A stretch of DNA of 64,000 nucleotides from Chryseobacterium paridis. Its GTDB lineage: Bacteria > Bacteroidota > Bacteroidia > Flavobacteriales > Weeksellaceae. The notes below the pieces were generated by a model, which worked only from the letters and a program-made list of their open reading frames with translations, searched no databases and was not told where the DNA came from. The stretch is from contig NZ_JAENHK010000010.1 in NCBI RefSeq assembly GCF_016595215.1, positions 2,524,359 through 2,588,358 of the forward strand, read 5' to 3'. Shown in pieces: positions 34,391-44,070 of this stretch (the first letter of the stretch is position 1; each line of letters begins with the position of its first letter). The position numbers and the translations under genes are program-made.

Positions 34391-34978
34391 TCACTTTTTC
34401 CGAACCTTGTCGTTACGGATCTTCGACAAAAACTCACGTGTCATATTAAGATAAGAGGCAAGTGCATATTGTGGAAGGCGTTGCACTACCTTTGGATAAG
34501 TGGCAGCAAAATCATTATATCGCTCTTCAGCACTTTGAGTCAAATTTGATACGATCCGTCGTGCAAGGTAAGCCGTTGACTTTTCAGCCATCAATCGAAA
34601 AAGCGTAGCCAATTCCCAATTAGCATCTTTGAGTTTCTGCTCCGCCTGATGATCGATTTGAAGAATGATACTATTTTCTAAGGCTTCTACAAATTGTGTG
34701 GCGGGTACCTGATGAATATAACTATTATAATCTGATAGCCACCAGTCTTCAACCGCAAACTGTATGGTGTGTTCATTGCCTTTATCATCTATCACATAAG
34801 AATGGAAAGCCCCTTTCAAAACATAAATCCTATATTTGGCGACAAAGCCAGGCTGAATGATCATTTGTTTTCTTTTGATCTTGACCACCTGGAATGCGGC
34901 AGTAAGCCGTTCCATATTTTCAGTTGAAAGGTGGATTTTACGTTTTATATTCTCGAAAAAAGGCGAAAGGTCTTCCAT
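34391..34978 (-). CDS. Crp/Fnr family transcriptional regulator
   Basis: 195 aa. N-terminal cyclic-nucleotide-binding-like beta-roll (about 20-120) with the Bacteroidota pattern VLKGAFHSYVIDDKGNEHTIQF, then a long helix and a C-terminal winged HTH (about 150-190: LPQYALASYLNMTREFLSKIRN). These regulators usually lack the cAMP-contact residues and respond to unknown signals. It lies directly upstream of the SDR gene on the same strand, a common regulator/SDR arrangement. An exact TAAATTTG box lies 12 bases before its ATG. Confidence 0.88.
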   Translation of the reverse strand: MEDLSPFFENIKRKIHLSTENMERLTAAFQVVKIKRKQMIIQPGFVAKYRIYVLKGAFHSYVIDDKGNEHTIQFAVEDWWLSDYNSYIHQVPATQFVEALENSIILQIDHQAEQKLKDANWELATLFRLMAEKSTAYLARRIVSNLTQSAEERYNDFAATYPKVVQRLPQYALASYLNMTREFLSKIRNDKVRKK

Positions 34979-34990
34979 AGCACTAAACTA

Positions 34991-34998
34991 CAAATTTA
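34991..34998 (-). promoter_or_regulatory. Promoter -7 box (TAAATTTG) of the Crp-type regulator
   Basis: Exact TAnnTTTG on the minus strand ending 12 bases before the ATG. The nearest TTG upstream is at 24-base spacing, longer than usual. Confidence 0.5.
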
Positions 34999-35170
34999 TG
35001 CATTTTTCAATATCACCTGCATCAATCAATTTTAAAGTCATTCCTTGTATATTAACGCTCTCCTTTTTCAAAAAACACAAGTCTATAACTTAATTATATA
35101 TTAAAATTCAATTAACTCCCCAATAAAAGAGATATGAGTATTTTTAAGTTTAAATAAAATACTTTAAACT

Positions 35171-36172
35171 ATGTTCAAACCTAACATGAGATATCTGACG
35201 ATTCTCTTTTTTAGCATTACTACTACATCCACCATGCTTTCTTCATGTTCAGAAAGTGTAACCGCTATGGACTCTGAAGATAAGAGTATGAGCGTTAATG
35301 AAAAGAACGCCAGCAAAGCTTCTCTGGCCACTATCGGGATCGGTAACTGGATGTCCGGATTACAAGATAATACTTCTATTTCCAAAATTTCTATTCCTGG
35401 TACTCATGATTCGGGAGCGATGAGGGAAGTTCCTGCAAACAGTGGTACTGCAAAAACCCAAAACCTTACCATCAGTGAGCAACTTAATGCTGGTGTCCGT
35501 TTTCTGGATGTTCGTTGCAGACATATTGATAATTCATTTGCCATTCACCATGGTGCTATTTATCAGAATCTGAATTTTGATGATGTCCTGAATGCATGTT
35601 ATACATTTTTAGACAACCATCCTACAGAAACGATCATTATGTCTGTAAAGGAAGAATATAATGCATCCAATACGACAAGGACCTTTGAACAAACATTTGA
35701 TTCTTATATCCAGAAGAATCCATCGAGATGGGACTTAGGGGTTAACATTTCTAATCTGGGATCTATCAGAGGTAAAATCAAATTACTAAGAAGGTTTTCT
35801 GCCGGAACATCAAAAGGAATCGATGCAACTTCCTGGGCAGATAATACTACTTTCGAGATCAATAATTCTGCTGCCTCTTTAAAAGTTCAGGATTATTATC
35901 AGGTAGGTAATAATGATGATAAATGGTCAAAAATTTCAGCATTATACAATGAAGCAAAAGCCGATACCAGCGGTAAACTTTTCATTAATTTCACAAGCGG
36001 TTATAAACCTTTAATATTTGGAATTCCAAGTATTCCTACCGTATCCAACAATATCAATCCTAAACTTAAAACTTTATTTCAAAGCAGTCCACAAGGGTCT
36101 TATGGGATAATGCCTATAGATTTCATCAGTGCTGAATTATCAGAACTGATTATTAAAACTAATTTCAACTAG
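35171..36172 (+). CDS. Phosphatidylinositol-specific phospholipase C lipoprotein
   Basis: Secreted PI-PLC X-domain protein, 333 aa. Signal peptide with lipobox LSSC (Cys26), so probably anchored in the outer membrane. The catalytic histidines are His79 in IPGTHDSG and His127 in FAIHHG; VRFLDVRCR after the first is also typical. The family cleaves phosphatidylinositol (or GPI anchors) to a cyclic inositol phosphate and diacylglycerol. Two in-frame ATGs (35171, 35186) are possible. It is convergent with the alkaline phosphatase fusion gene and close to SusC-SusD pair 1, suggesting a shared role in phosphoester use. Confidence 0.88.
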   Translation: MFKPNMRYLTILFFSITTTSTMLSSCSESVTAMDSEDKSMSVNEKNASKASLATIGIGNWMSGLQDNTSISKISIPGTHDSGAMREVPANSGTAKTQNLTISEQLNAGVRFLDVRCRHIDNSFAIHHGAIYQNLNFDDVLNACYTFLDNHPTETIIMSVKEEYNASNTTRTFEQTFDSYIQKNPSRWDLGVNISNLGSIRGKIKLLRRFSAGTSKGIDATSWADNTTFEINNSAASLKVQDYYQVGNNDDKWSKISALYNEAKADTSGKLFINFTSGYKPLIFGIPSIPTVSNNINPKLKTLFQSSPQGSYGIMPIDFISAELSELIIKTNFN

Positions 36173-36205
36173 GTTATTGGTTCAAAGATAAAATCTTAAT
36201 CACAT

Positions 36206-36244
36206 AAAAAAGTAGCCCTTAACAGATAAGGGCTACTTTTCTTT
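36206..36244. terminator. Bidirectional intrinsic terminator
   Basis: AAAAGTAGCCCTTA, loop ACAGA, then TAAGGGCTACTTTT, with T/A-runs on both sides. It lies between the convergent PI-PLC and phosphatase genes. Confidence 0.88.
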
Positions 36245-36281
36245 AAAAGAACAATCTATTTTTTTAAACCTTAGATAAGAT

Positions 36282-38108
36282 CTATTTCTTTATTCCGTAA
36301 GCACGAAGAATTTTATTGAATATCTCGGTATTTTCAAACAATCCTGTAAATTCTTTAGAATGAGGACCATATGCAAATACACTGGATGGAATGGATGTAT
36401 GGTCATTTGTGCTAAAGTTTCCGAATACCCATCCATCTTTAAGGCTTCCGTCAAGAAGTGTCAGACCTCCGGTTTCGTGATCTCCCAGAACAATAACCAA
36501 TGTTTCTTTATTTTCATCCGCAAATTTCATTGCTTTTCCTACAACATGGTCGAAATCCAACAGTTCGGTAACAAGTTGTTCAAGATTATTACTATGTCCT
36601 CCCCCATCAGTTTGAGATGCCTCTACCATCATAAAGAACCCTTTTTTATTTTCTTTTAAATCATTGAGGGTAAGATCAAAAGCATCAGCTAACCAGTTTC
36701 CTCTTCCATTGGTTATTCTTTGTGAAGCTAATGGATCAATAATCAATGTACGGTTATTGATTTTTTTTACTGATTTCAGATCCTGATAAGTATCTATTTT
36801 TGCTTCTTTAATTTTCTGGAGATTTTCCGGAGTCAAGCCATTGGTAGGCCCTCCGATCAGAATTTTAGTTTTGGAACTTATAAAGTCTTTCAGAATGGGC
36901 TCTGAGCTATTTCTGTTATCTGAATGGGCATAAAAATCTGCAGGTGTAGCATCAGTAACATCTCCTGTGGAAATCAATCCTGAAGTCATTCCCTGACCTT
37001 CGATAATATCCGGAATTTGTGCAATTGCTTTTCCCATCTCATCAACACCAACAAAGGTATTTTTCGTCTTCACGCCTGTAGCAAATGCCGTGGAGCCAGG
37101 AGCAGAATCTGTAATATAAGCATTGGATGAATTGGTCTTGGACAATCCAGTGGCTTTCATATTGAACACATTCAGCTTTCCTTTGTTTGCTGTAAAAGCT
37201 GCATAATATTGAGGTAAAGAAGTTCCATCCGGGATCAGAAGAATTACATTTTTGACATTTTTAACGATTCCATCTGTATTATATGTAGGAGTGTATGTGC
37301 TGTACTCTTTTGTATTTTTATAGAAGTTTTTTGGAATGGTATTCAGAAACTTTTTGAGATCAGGAATGTGATCGGTATTGATATAATCCACTCCGAGATC
37401 TATAAAATTCACCCATGCATTAGGAAAATCAGGAGCTCCATAGAAACGTACCGGCTTTTGTTGTGCATGTGCAGTTGCCACAGCTTTTTTTATTCTGTCA
37501 GTTTCTTCATCTCTTGGAATTCCTTTTCCATTCCATTTTACGAGACCTTGTAGATCTGCACTAAATAACCCAACTCTTTTTAACTCATCGGATGTATATT
37601 TTTTATCCAAATCACCATCAAAATAAAGATAAGTAGGATAATTTTTAAAATCACCAGGAAGAGGCCGTCCACCTGTAATTACAATTCTAATTCCCTGATT
37701 GTTTGTAATCTCCGGATAATTTTTTAATGTACTGACTAACGCATCTAAGGTTGTTTTATAATCCTGCTTAACATCAATAAGCAGTTGAAGTTTTTTATTG
37801 GGATCCTGATAAATATTTCCTTTATTCAGTTTAATTTGTTTCGAAATATTATCCAGATAGAGACTTTCCAATGTTCTGTCCGGTGATAATTCTTTTTCTG
37901 TATGAGCGACCCACAGCTTCCCATTGACAAGGAAAACATCTGCCTCAATAGATCCAAAATTGGCATAATAGGCTTGCCAGAAAGGTATTTCCTGTTCATA
38001 GTCATTATGCGAATGTGCATTGCTTACATTATATTGTAAATAATTCTGTGCCTGATTTTGTGAAAAAATGGCCATGGCCAGTAAGACCCCTATTTTTATC
38101 TGTTTCAT
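36282..38108 (-). CDS. GDPD-like / alkaline phosphatase fusion protein
   Basis: 608 aa, exported (signal about 1-20). The N-terminal half (about 25-255) resembles the glycerophosphodiester phosphodiesterase/PI-PLC-like fold: AHSHNDYEQE, then SIEADVFLVNGKLWVAHTE and DYINTDHI. The C-terminal half (about 280-600) is an alkaline phosphatase: NVILLIPDGTSLPQYY, the nucleophile Ser in TDSAPGSTAFATG (near 330), GLISTGDVTDATPADFYAH and LGDHETGG. A phosphodiesterase coupled to a phosphatase would release free phosphate from diesters such as glycerophosphodiesters. It lies downstream of SusD/SusC pair 1 on the same strand with a 156-base gap; the convergent PI-PLC supports a phosphate-scavenging role. 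Confidence 0.85.
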   Translation of the reverse strand: MKQIKIGVLLAMAIFSQNQAQNYLQYNVSNAHSHNDYEQEIPFWQAYYANFGSIEADVFLVNGKLWVAHTEKELSPDRTLESLYLDNISKQIKLNKGNIYQDPNKKLQLLIDVKQDYKTTLDALVSTLKNYPEITNNQGIRIVITGGRPLPGDFKNYPTYLYFDGDLDKKYTSDELKRVGLFSADLQGLVKWNGKGIPRDEETDRIKKAVATAHAQQKPVRFYGAPDFPNAWVNFIDLGVDYINTDHIPDLKKFLNTIPKNFYKNTKEYSTYTPTYNTDGIVKNVKNVILLIPDGTSLPQYYAAFTANKGKLNVFNMKATGLSKTNSSNAYITDSAPGSTAFATGVKTKNTFVGVDEMGKAIAQIPDIIEGQGMTSGLISTGDVTDATPADFYAHSDNRNSSEPILKDFISSKTKILIGGPTNGLTPENLQKIKEAKIDTYQDLKSVKKINNRTLIIDPLASQRITNGRGNWLADAFDLTLNDLKENKKGFFMMVEASQTDGGGHSNNLEQLVTELLDFDHVVGKAMKFADENKETLVIVLGDHETGGLTLLDGSLKDGWVFGNFSTNDHTSIPSSVFAYGPHSKEFTGLFENTEIFNKILRAYGIKK

Positions 38109-38221
38109 AATATCTTATTTTAAAGGCGAAAGGGCTAAATCGCGGATTCGTTAAATTGTAAATTCGTGGGCTCAGATAAGTGTTGATCAGTTCTACAAAG
38201 GAAAAATGTCCTAACAATTTA

Positions 38222-38264
38222 ACCCCACTCTCGCATCCCGAATCTCAAACCCCTCCCCCCAATT
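38222..38264 (-). repeat. Short G-rich element, reverse complement of the 29.4-kb block
   Basis: CTCGCATCCCGAATCTCAAA (reverse complement contains TTCGGGATGCGAG) followed by a C-run. It matches words in the G-rich block at 29350-29455. It is preceded by GCGGATTCGTTAAATTGTAA, a word family also near 32050. Confidence 0.6.
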
Positions 38265-39773
38265 TTACCATCCTTGATTTTGTTTAATAATACCATGACT
38301 ATTAACAATTTCAACCTGCGGAACTGCCCATACATTATGTACTGAAGGATTGAAATTTCTGGCAGCCCAAACTACCTGACCACTAATACCATGTAAAGGT
38401 TGGGCATAAGTAGCCTGAGCATCTCCCCAACGTACAAGATCTCTATGTCTGTCCGCCCATTCTCCTGCCAACTCGCAACGTCTTTCATGTTTCAGGTCAG
38501 CAAGCGTACATCCATTCTTTGATGCTAATCCAGCACGATTTCTGATCATGTTGATTTCAATATCAGCATTCTGTCCCATCATAATTTTCGCTTCTGCTTT
38601 GATCAGAATTACCTCAGCATAACGCATTATAGGAACAGCAAGATCTGTACACGGATAATCCCCGTTCGCACTCACATGCCCACTGTTTAATGCATACTTA
38701 AATGCATCCATATATTTATTAAACTGATATCCTGTAAGAGAATTGGTAGAAGCGTATGTTCTTGGGTTTCCATTAAAAGTAAACTGATCTCCCAGCTTCA
38801 GAATTGTTGCACCTCTTCTATTATCTCCTGTTTCATATTCATCATATAATTCTTTGGTTGGCTGGAAATATCCCCATCCATTATATAATCCCCAACCTTT
38901 GTTCTCAAGCATAACGCCTGGAAGAATACTTCCTACTGAATTAAATTTAGGTGTACTTGGGATAGACCATATATATTCTGAACTGTAATTATTTTCGGCT
39001 TTGAAAACATCTGCATAATTTGTCAGCAACGTTCTGTTTCCTTTTGTCATCACTTCATTAGCCCAAAATGCAGCATTTTGCCAGTCTTTCATAAAGAGAT
39101 AGACTTTAGCAAGAAGCGCCCATGCAGCAGCTTTATGAGGTCTTCCATAATCTTTCGCAAGAAGTTGTTCCTGTGCTGGAAGTAATTCTGCAGCTCTCTT
39201 CAGATCAGCAACAATATAATTGTAATTATCCATTACATTTGCTGCTCTTGGAATAGGATTGGGATCTGCTTCTTTTGTCCGATCCACAATAGGAACTCCG
39301 GCTTTTTCATTTCCATAATTATAAGCCAGTTCGAAATACATTCTGCTGCTCATAAACAAAGCCTCTCCTAAATACTTGTTTTTAACAGCTGCCGACGTCT
39401 GAATATTATCGATATTACGGATTACACGATTAGCAACCCCAATCACCATGTATCTTTTATTCCACTGTGTTTCCAAATCTCCAGCTGCAATATAATTACT
39501 GCTAAAATTCTTTGCATTATCAGCCTCGCTTTTTGCTCTTCCCGTCACCATGTCATCACTGGCATTGATGAACCAAAAAAAACCTCTTCCATAAAATTCA
39601 CTATCAGATAAAGGTCTATACATGGCGTTAGCTCCTGTTATCAGATCATTTTCTGTTTTCCAGAAGCTTGCTTCCGTAGGAGTACCTTCTGGTTGAACAT
39701 CTAATTCGCTAGTACAAGAAGAAAGCATTACCGCGATCCCTGATACCCAAAATATTCTTTTGAAAAATTTCAT
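38265..39773 (-). CDS. RagB/SusD family outer-membrane lipoprotein (pair 1)
   Basis: 502 aa ligand-binding lid of a SusCD transporter. Lipobox SSC (Cys20); TPR-like helices follow, with family segments FWKTENDLITGANAMY, AEALFMSSRMYFELAYNYG (after the first pair) and AAAWALLAKVYLFMKDWQNA, and the C-terminal RYAEVILIKAEA and RRCELAGEWADRHRDLVRWG. It is co-transcribed with the SusC gene, which ends 25 bases upstream. Substrate is not encoded in the sequence, but the GDPD/phosphatase gene downstream and PI-PLC nearby suggest phosphoesters, not glycans. Confidence 0.93.
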   Translation of the reverse strand: MKFFKRIFWVSGIAVMLSSCTSELDVQPEGTPTEASFWKTENDLITGANAMYRPLSDSEFYGRGFFWFINASDDMVTGRAKSEADNAKNFSSNYIAAGDLETQWNKRYMVIGVANRVIRNIDNIQTSAAVKNKYLGEALFMSSRMYFELAYNYGNEKAGVPIVDRTKEADPNPIPRAANVMDNYNYIVADLKRAAELLPAQEQLLAKDYGRPHKAAAWALLAKVYLFMKDWQNAAFWANEVMTKGNRTLLTNYADVFKAENNYSSEYIWSIPSTPKFNSVGSILPGVMLENKGWGLYNGWGYFQPTKELYDEYETGDNRRGATILKLGDQFTFNGNPRTYASTNSLTGYQFNKYMDAFKYALNSGHVSANGDYPCTDLAVPIMRYAEVILIKAEAKIMMGQNADIEINMIRNRAGLASKNGCTLADLKHERRCELAGEWADRHRDLVRWGDAQATYAQPLHGISGQVVWAARNFNPSVHNVWAVPQVEIVNSHGIIKQNQGW

Positions 39774-39798
39774 CTTTTTACTTTTTAATTGTTAAAAA

Positions 39799-42687
39799 TT
39801 ACAATCCTATTTCTACCCCAAAAATAAATGAGCGTGCCTGTGGATATCTTCCGGTATCCACACCATACGTATCCATTCCCACTTCAGGATCAAAACCAGT
39901 ATATTTAGTGATGGTAAACAAATTGTTTGTTGTTACATAGATTCTCAGCTTGGTTACATCAAGCTTCCCGTACAATTCTTTTGGTAAAGAATAACCGATG
40001 GTAAGGTTTTTCAATCTTAGATAAGAACCATTTTCAACATAGAAATCTGATACTTTTGAATAGTTGCCACTTGGATCTCCCTGTACAAGTCTCGGAATAT
40101 CCGTATTGGTATTTTGTGGAGTCCAAGCATTGAGAATCTCTTTATCCATATTATAGTTCTGTCCTGTACCTCCTGGATTTAATGAAATGAACTTCAATCC
40201 ATTGAATATTTTATTTCCATATACTCCCTGGAAGAAAACATTGAGATCAAAGTTTTTCCAGGTCATATTATAAGATAATCCGTAAGTAAATTTAGGGTAT
40301 GGGTTTCCAAGGTTGACAAAATCATCATTGTTTAGTGTTCCTGTATTTCCATCTTTTTTCAGGAATTTGATATCACCAGGTTTAGCATTGGGTTGTATAA
40401 GATTTCCATTAGCATCCTTGTAATTGTTAATCTCTTCCTGCGACTGGAAAATTCCACCTGTCTTATATCCGTAATAAGAATATAATGACTCTCCTACTCT
40501 GATTCGGGTCGGCTTCAATACACCTCTTACGCCATTACTATTGATAAAAATCTCATTAACACCAGCTAATTGTTTAACCGTATTTTTTAGTTGACCAAGT
40601 GTTGCTCCTATTGAATAGGTAAAATCTCCTGTATTTTTACTATTATAATTAATCCCTAATTCAAAACCTTTATCCTGAAACAATCCGGCATTAATATATT
40701 CATCTACATATCCTGTTGTACTGGTAAGGCTTGAATTGAAAATCTGATCTCTCGAATTTTTAATAAAGTAATCAAACTGTAAGGAAAGACTATTATGCAG
40801 GAATGAAGCATCCAAACCAAAGTTGGTCTGCTCTGATTTTCCCCACTTCAAATTCGAATTAGGGCGGGTAGTTGCATAATAAGCAATATTCTGGGAAGGA
40901 TCCTGTCCAAATATTACATTGTTATATCTTATCATTAATGGATTGACCGCTTGAGATGAGATCCCTCCAAGATTTCCTAAAATACCATAACTTCCACGCA
41001 ATTTTAAATTTGAAAGCCAAGAAACATCATTCATAAAAGTTTCCCGTGATATTAACCAAGCACCAGAAACTGCATAATAATTAGCAAACTGGTTTTGTTT
41101 TGCGACCAACGAAGTTCCATCTCTTCTTCCTAATAAACTGATCATGTATTTCCCTGCGTAATCGTAATTGATTCTTCCTAAATAGGAAACCAATGCTTGC
41201 TTAAATTTATAGCTGGAAATATCTTTATTGGTATCTGCTGCATTTTGGAGATGTTGAAAGACTTCTGCCTCACTTCTGAAGTCATAACCTTTAGCTACAA
41301 ACCCTTCATCTATTGTTTTTTGAAAAGTAAAACCTCCCAGAAAATCAAAATTATGTTTGTTCAGAGCTATTTTATAGGTAAGAAGCTGCTCCGCAAGAGC
41401 TGTGGATGAGTTGTTTGATTGATACTCAAGATTGTTGGTATCGAAAATCTTTCCGACTTCCAGAACTCTGTATGTAAAATTCTTAACCGTTCCCAGCTTG
41501 AATGTCTGAGAGAAATTCGATCTGAATTTAAGATTTTTAGCTAAAGTAATCTCAGCATAAGGATTAATGAGAATTTCATGTGTAGGATTTCTGATACTGA
41601 TCCTTTGAAGATAAGCAACAGGGTTGATCATATCTCCGTAACCTCCTGCTACATCAATAGGTAATCCGGAAAAAGCTCCGTTAGGAGCATACACCGGAAC
41701 GTTTGGTGGATAATACATCGCTGCCACTAAAGCTCCTGTATAACCACTTTTCGTATCTGCAGTGTTTCCATCAGAGTAATTGTAATACATATTCTCTCCG
41801 ATTGTTAACCAATCCTTTACCTTGTGCTCTGAATTGACTCTGAAATTATATCGTTTTGCCTGTGTATTTAATAATATTCCTTCCAGGTTTCTGTGGTTCA
41901 TTCCAACAAAAAATCTGGATTTTTCGCTTCCCCCACTTAAATTGAGATTATACTCCTGAATAGTTCCTGTCCTGAAGATTTCCTTCATCCAATCTGTTCT
42001 GGTAATTCTTCCATCAGGATATTGTTCAGCATTAAAAGCCAGAGGCAGATTGTTGAGTTTACCTGCATTTTCAAAAGCCTGACGCATTACATCCTGAAAC
42101 TCAGCTGCATTTAAAGATTCTTTCAATTTCCAGGCTTTGTTAATCCCATATTTAACATCAAAATCTACAGTAAGAGCTCCTTTCTTCCCTCTCTTGGTGG
42201 TAATTAGAATTACTCCTCCCGAAGATCTTGCTCCATAAATTGCCGCGGAAGCATCTTTAAGTACTGATATATCCTGAATATCATTAGGGTTAATAGAAGG
42301 TGTTCCGTTGAAAACTACGCCATCTACTACATAAAGAGGGGTCTCTCCATTAACTCCACCTAAACCACGAATATTCACTTTCGGAGAACCATTAGGATCT
42401 CCCCCTTCGTTTACCACAGTAACTCCGGGAACTTTTCCCTGGAGTACTTCACCAATTCCGGACAACGATCTTGAACTAAGTTTGTCTAATGAAGCTTCAG
42501 AAACGGCACCCGATACTTTACTCTTTTTCTGCGTTCCGTATCCTACAACCACAACCTCATCTATAGATTTTTCTTTTAAGCTGTCTTTTTTCTGAGACAA
42601 CAATACCGGTGATATACACAGAGCACCAATTAATAGTCCCCGGCCTGTTAAATAGGCCGCCGAGACAGGGGTTTTCAATACAGTCAT
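39799..42687 (-). CDS. SusC/RagA TonB-linked outer-membrane transporter (pair 1)
   Basis: 962 aa. Signal about 1-31, then a TonB-box-like SIDEVVVVGYGTQKK, plug domain (about 60-170; YVVDGVVFNG, VLKDASAAIYGARSSGGVILITTKRG) and a 22-strand-type barrel ending in an aromatic-rich C-terminus (SFIFGVEIGL). The usual N-terminal carboxypeptidase-regulatory-like domain is missing, so this SusC is shorter than pair 2. It is the first gene of the SusC-SusD unit, with a promoter box 23 bases before the ATG. An in-frame start further downstream cannot be excluded, because the N-terminus is atypical for a signal peptide. Confidence 0.92.
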   Translation of the reverse strand: MTVLKTPVSAAYLTGRGLLIGALCISPVLLSQKKDSLKEKSIDEVVVVGYGTQKKSKVSGAVSEASLDKLSSRSLSGIGEVLQGKVPGVTVVNEGGDPNGSPKVNIRGLGGVNGETPLYVVDGVVFNGTPSINPNDIQDISVLKDASAAIYGARSSGGVILITTKRGKKGALTVDFDVKYGINKAWKLKESLNAAEFQDVMRQAFENAGKLNNLPLAFNAEQYPDGRITRTDWMKEIFRTGTIQEYNLNLSGGSEKSRFFVGMNHRNLEGILLNTQAKRYNFRVNSEHKVKDWLTIGENMYYNYSDGNTADTKSGYTGALVAAMYYPPNVPVYAPNGAFSGLPIDVAGGYGDMINPVAYLQRISIRNPTHEILINPYAEITLAKNLKFRSNFSQTFKLGTVKNFTYRVLEVGKIFDTNNLEYQSNNSSTALAEQLLTYKIALNKHNFDFLGGFTFQKTIDEGFVAKGYDFRSEAEVFQHLQNAADTNKDISSYKFKQALVSYLGRINYDYAGKYMISLLGRRDGTSLVAKQNQFANYYAVSGAWLISRETFMNDVSWLSNLKLRGSYGILGNLGGISSQAVNPLMIRYNNVIFGQDPSQNIAYYATTRPNSNLKWGKSEQTNFGLDASFLHNSLSLQFDYFIKNSRDQIFNSSLTSTTGYVDEYINAGLFQDKGFELGINYNSKNTGDFTYSIGATLGQLKNTVKQLAGVNEIFINSNGVRGVLKPTRIRVGESLYSYYGYKTGGIFQSQEEINNYKDANGNLIQPNAKPGDIKFLKKDGNTGTLNNDDFVNLGNPYPKFTYGLSYNMTWKNFDLNVFFQGVYGNKIFNGLKFISLNPGGTGQNYNMDKEILNAWTPQNTNTDIPRLVQGDPSGNYSKVSDFYVENGSYLRLKNLTIGYSLPKELYGKLDVTKLRIYVTTNNLFTITKYTGFDPEVGMDTYGVDTGRYPQARSFIFGVEIGL

Positions 42688-42709
42688 TGCATGTTTTTGA
42701 TTTCGGATG

Positions 42710-42717
42710 CAAAATTA
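42710..42717 (-). promoter_or_regulatory. Promoter -7 box (TAATTTTG) of SusC pair 1
   Basis: Exact TAnnTTTG on the minus strand, 23 bases before the susC ATG, within TCTAATTTTGCATCC. No strict -33 TTG. Confidence 0.55.
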
Positions 42718-42980
42718 GACCAGCCTGATCGGTAGGGTCGTTAACATTTTTTTATATTTTCATTAAGAAATAGTAATTATGGCTTTCAAAAACATCGCAT
42801 AAAACCTTAAATATCAAATAGATAATAATAAAATAATCATTCTTATCATATTCCCTACATGATTAAGATTAACTTTATTTTAAGTTTAATAATAATGATA
42901 AAAAATAAGGGTACATGACAATATATCTTTAAGATTATATTTTCACATAGAATAAGTTATAGAGTTCATTATTCTTTTTT

Positions 42981-42988
42981 TACATTTG
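42981..42988 (+). promoter_or_regulatory. Possible promoter -7 box (TACATTTG) of the SDR gene
   Basis: Exact TAnnTTTG, about 120 bases before the ATG at 43108, implying a leader of roughly 110 bases. Confidence 0.4.
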
Positions 42989-43107
42989 CTGAAAATCAAT
43001 TTCCACTGACCGCAGATAAGAAATTAAACATTGTGGTTTTAAAAAACTACATAAAAATTAATCAAAAGCAGGAAAATAAAAACAATTCTAAAAAGTAATA
43101 AAAATAA

Positions 43108-43896
43108 ATGACCATCATCATCACCGGAACTTCATCAGGAATAGGTTTTGTTTTAGCAGAATATTTTGGAAAGAAGGGCCATAAAGTATATGGGTTAAGT
43201 AGAAAACATACCGAAAGTCAATATTTCAAATCTATACCCACCGATGTCACTGATAACAATGCTGTTCAGCATGCGATCACCGAAGTCTTACAAACAGAAA
43301 CAAAAATTGATGTTCTTATCAACAATGCAGGGATGGGAATGGTAGGTTCTGTAGAGGATTCTTCGAAGGAAGATATTTTGAAACTATTCAATCTGAATCT
43401 GGTAGGTTCTGTTCAAATGATGAGCGCTGTAATGCCTACAATGCGTGAGCATAGATTCGGAAAAATCATTAATATTTCAAGCATTGGAAGTGAAATGGGA
43501 CTCCCGTTCCGAGGATTTTACTCCGCTTCAAAATCTGCTTTAGACAAAGTAACCGAGGCAATGCGTTATGAAGTGTATCCTTGGAATATCGACGTATGTT
43601 CTCTTCACTTAGGGGATATCAAAACCAATATTGCAGAAAACAGGGTAAGAACAAAAGTTTCCGAACCTTATAAAAATGTCTTTGACAAGGTATATGCATT
43701 AATGAACTCTCATGTCGGTGATGGAACGGAACCGTTAGAGGTTGCAGAATATATTGAAGCACTTTTGGCTAAGAACAAATGGAAAGCTCATTATTATTTT
43801 GGAAAATTTGGTCAAAAAATCGGAGTTCCATTGAAATGGATCCTTCCTCAGGGAACTTATGAGAATTTAATGAAGAAATACAATAAACTGGATTAG
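43108..43896 (+). CDS. SDR family oxidoreductase
   Basis: 262 aa. Rossmann motif TGTSSGIG at residues 6-13, NNAGMGM near 72-78, catalytic Ser in NISSIGS and YSASK (Tyr-x-x-x-Lys) at about 140. The C-terminal region (RWILPQGTYENLMKKYNKLD) is like those of membrane-near SDRs acting on lipophilic substrates. It lies between SusC pair 1 and the BamA-like gene with no clear partner. The product is probably cytoplasmic; substrate unknown. Confidence 0.88.
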   Translation: MTIIITGTSSGIGFVLAEYFGKKGHKVYGLSRKHTESQYFKSIPTDVTDNNAVQHAITEVLQTETKIDVLINNAGMGMVGSVEDSSKEDILKLFNLNLVGSVQMMSAVMPTMREHRFGKIINISSIGSEMGLPFRGFYSASKSALDKVTEAMRYEVYPWNIDVCSLHLGDIKTNIAENRVRTKVSEPYKNVFDKVYALMNSHVGDGTEPLEVAEYIEALLAKNKWKAHYYFGKFGQKIGVPLKWILPQGTYENLMKKYNKLD

Positions 43897-44070
43897 TTTT
43901 AGTTATTTAAAAAAAATTTAAATTATAATATTAAACCATTAAGATTTAGTAAGTTGTTAAGATTATTAAGCACTGTGTTGCTTTTAGCTCTAACTTAAAA
44001 AATCAGAATGATCAATCTTAATTCAACTTAAAATCTTAAAAGATCCTTAATGGTTTAAATAAATGAAGTA

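Larger units (their letters stand above)
42688..43107 (+). other. Divergent intergenic region with promoters for SusC pair 1 and SDR
   Basis: About 420 AT-rich bases with no gene. It holds one exact -7 box for each direction (42710-42717 minus, 42981-42988 plus). No hairpin or operator is evident. Confidence 0.6.

Noticed and set aside
34308..34394. N-terminal extension of the SDR at 33.5 kb
   Set aside because: Twenty-nine residues with no family counterpart; the region carries a near-consensus promoter box instead.
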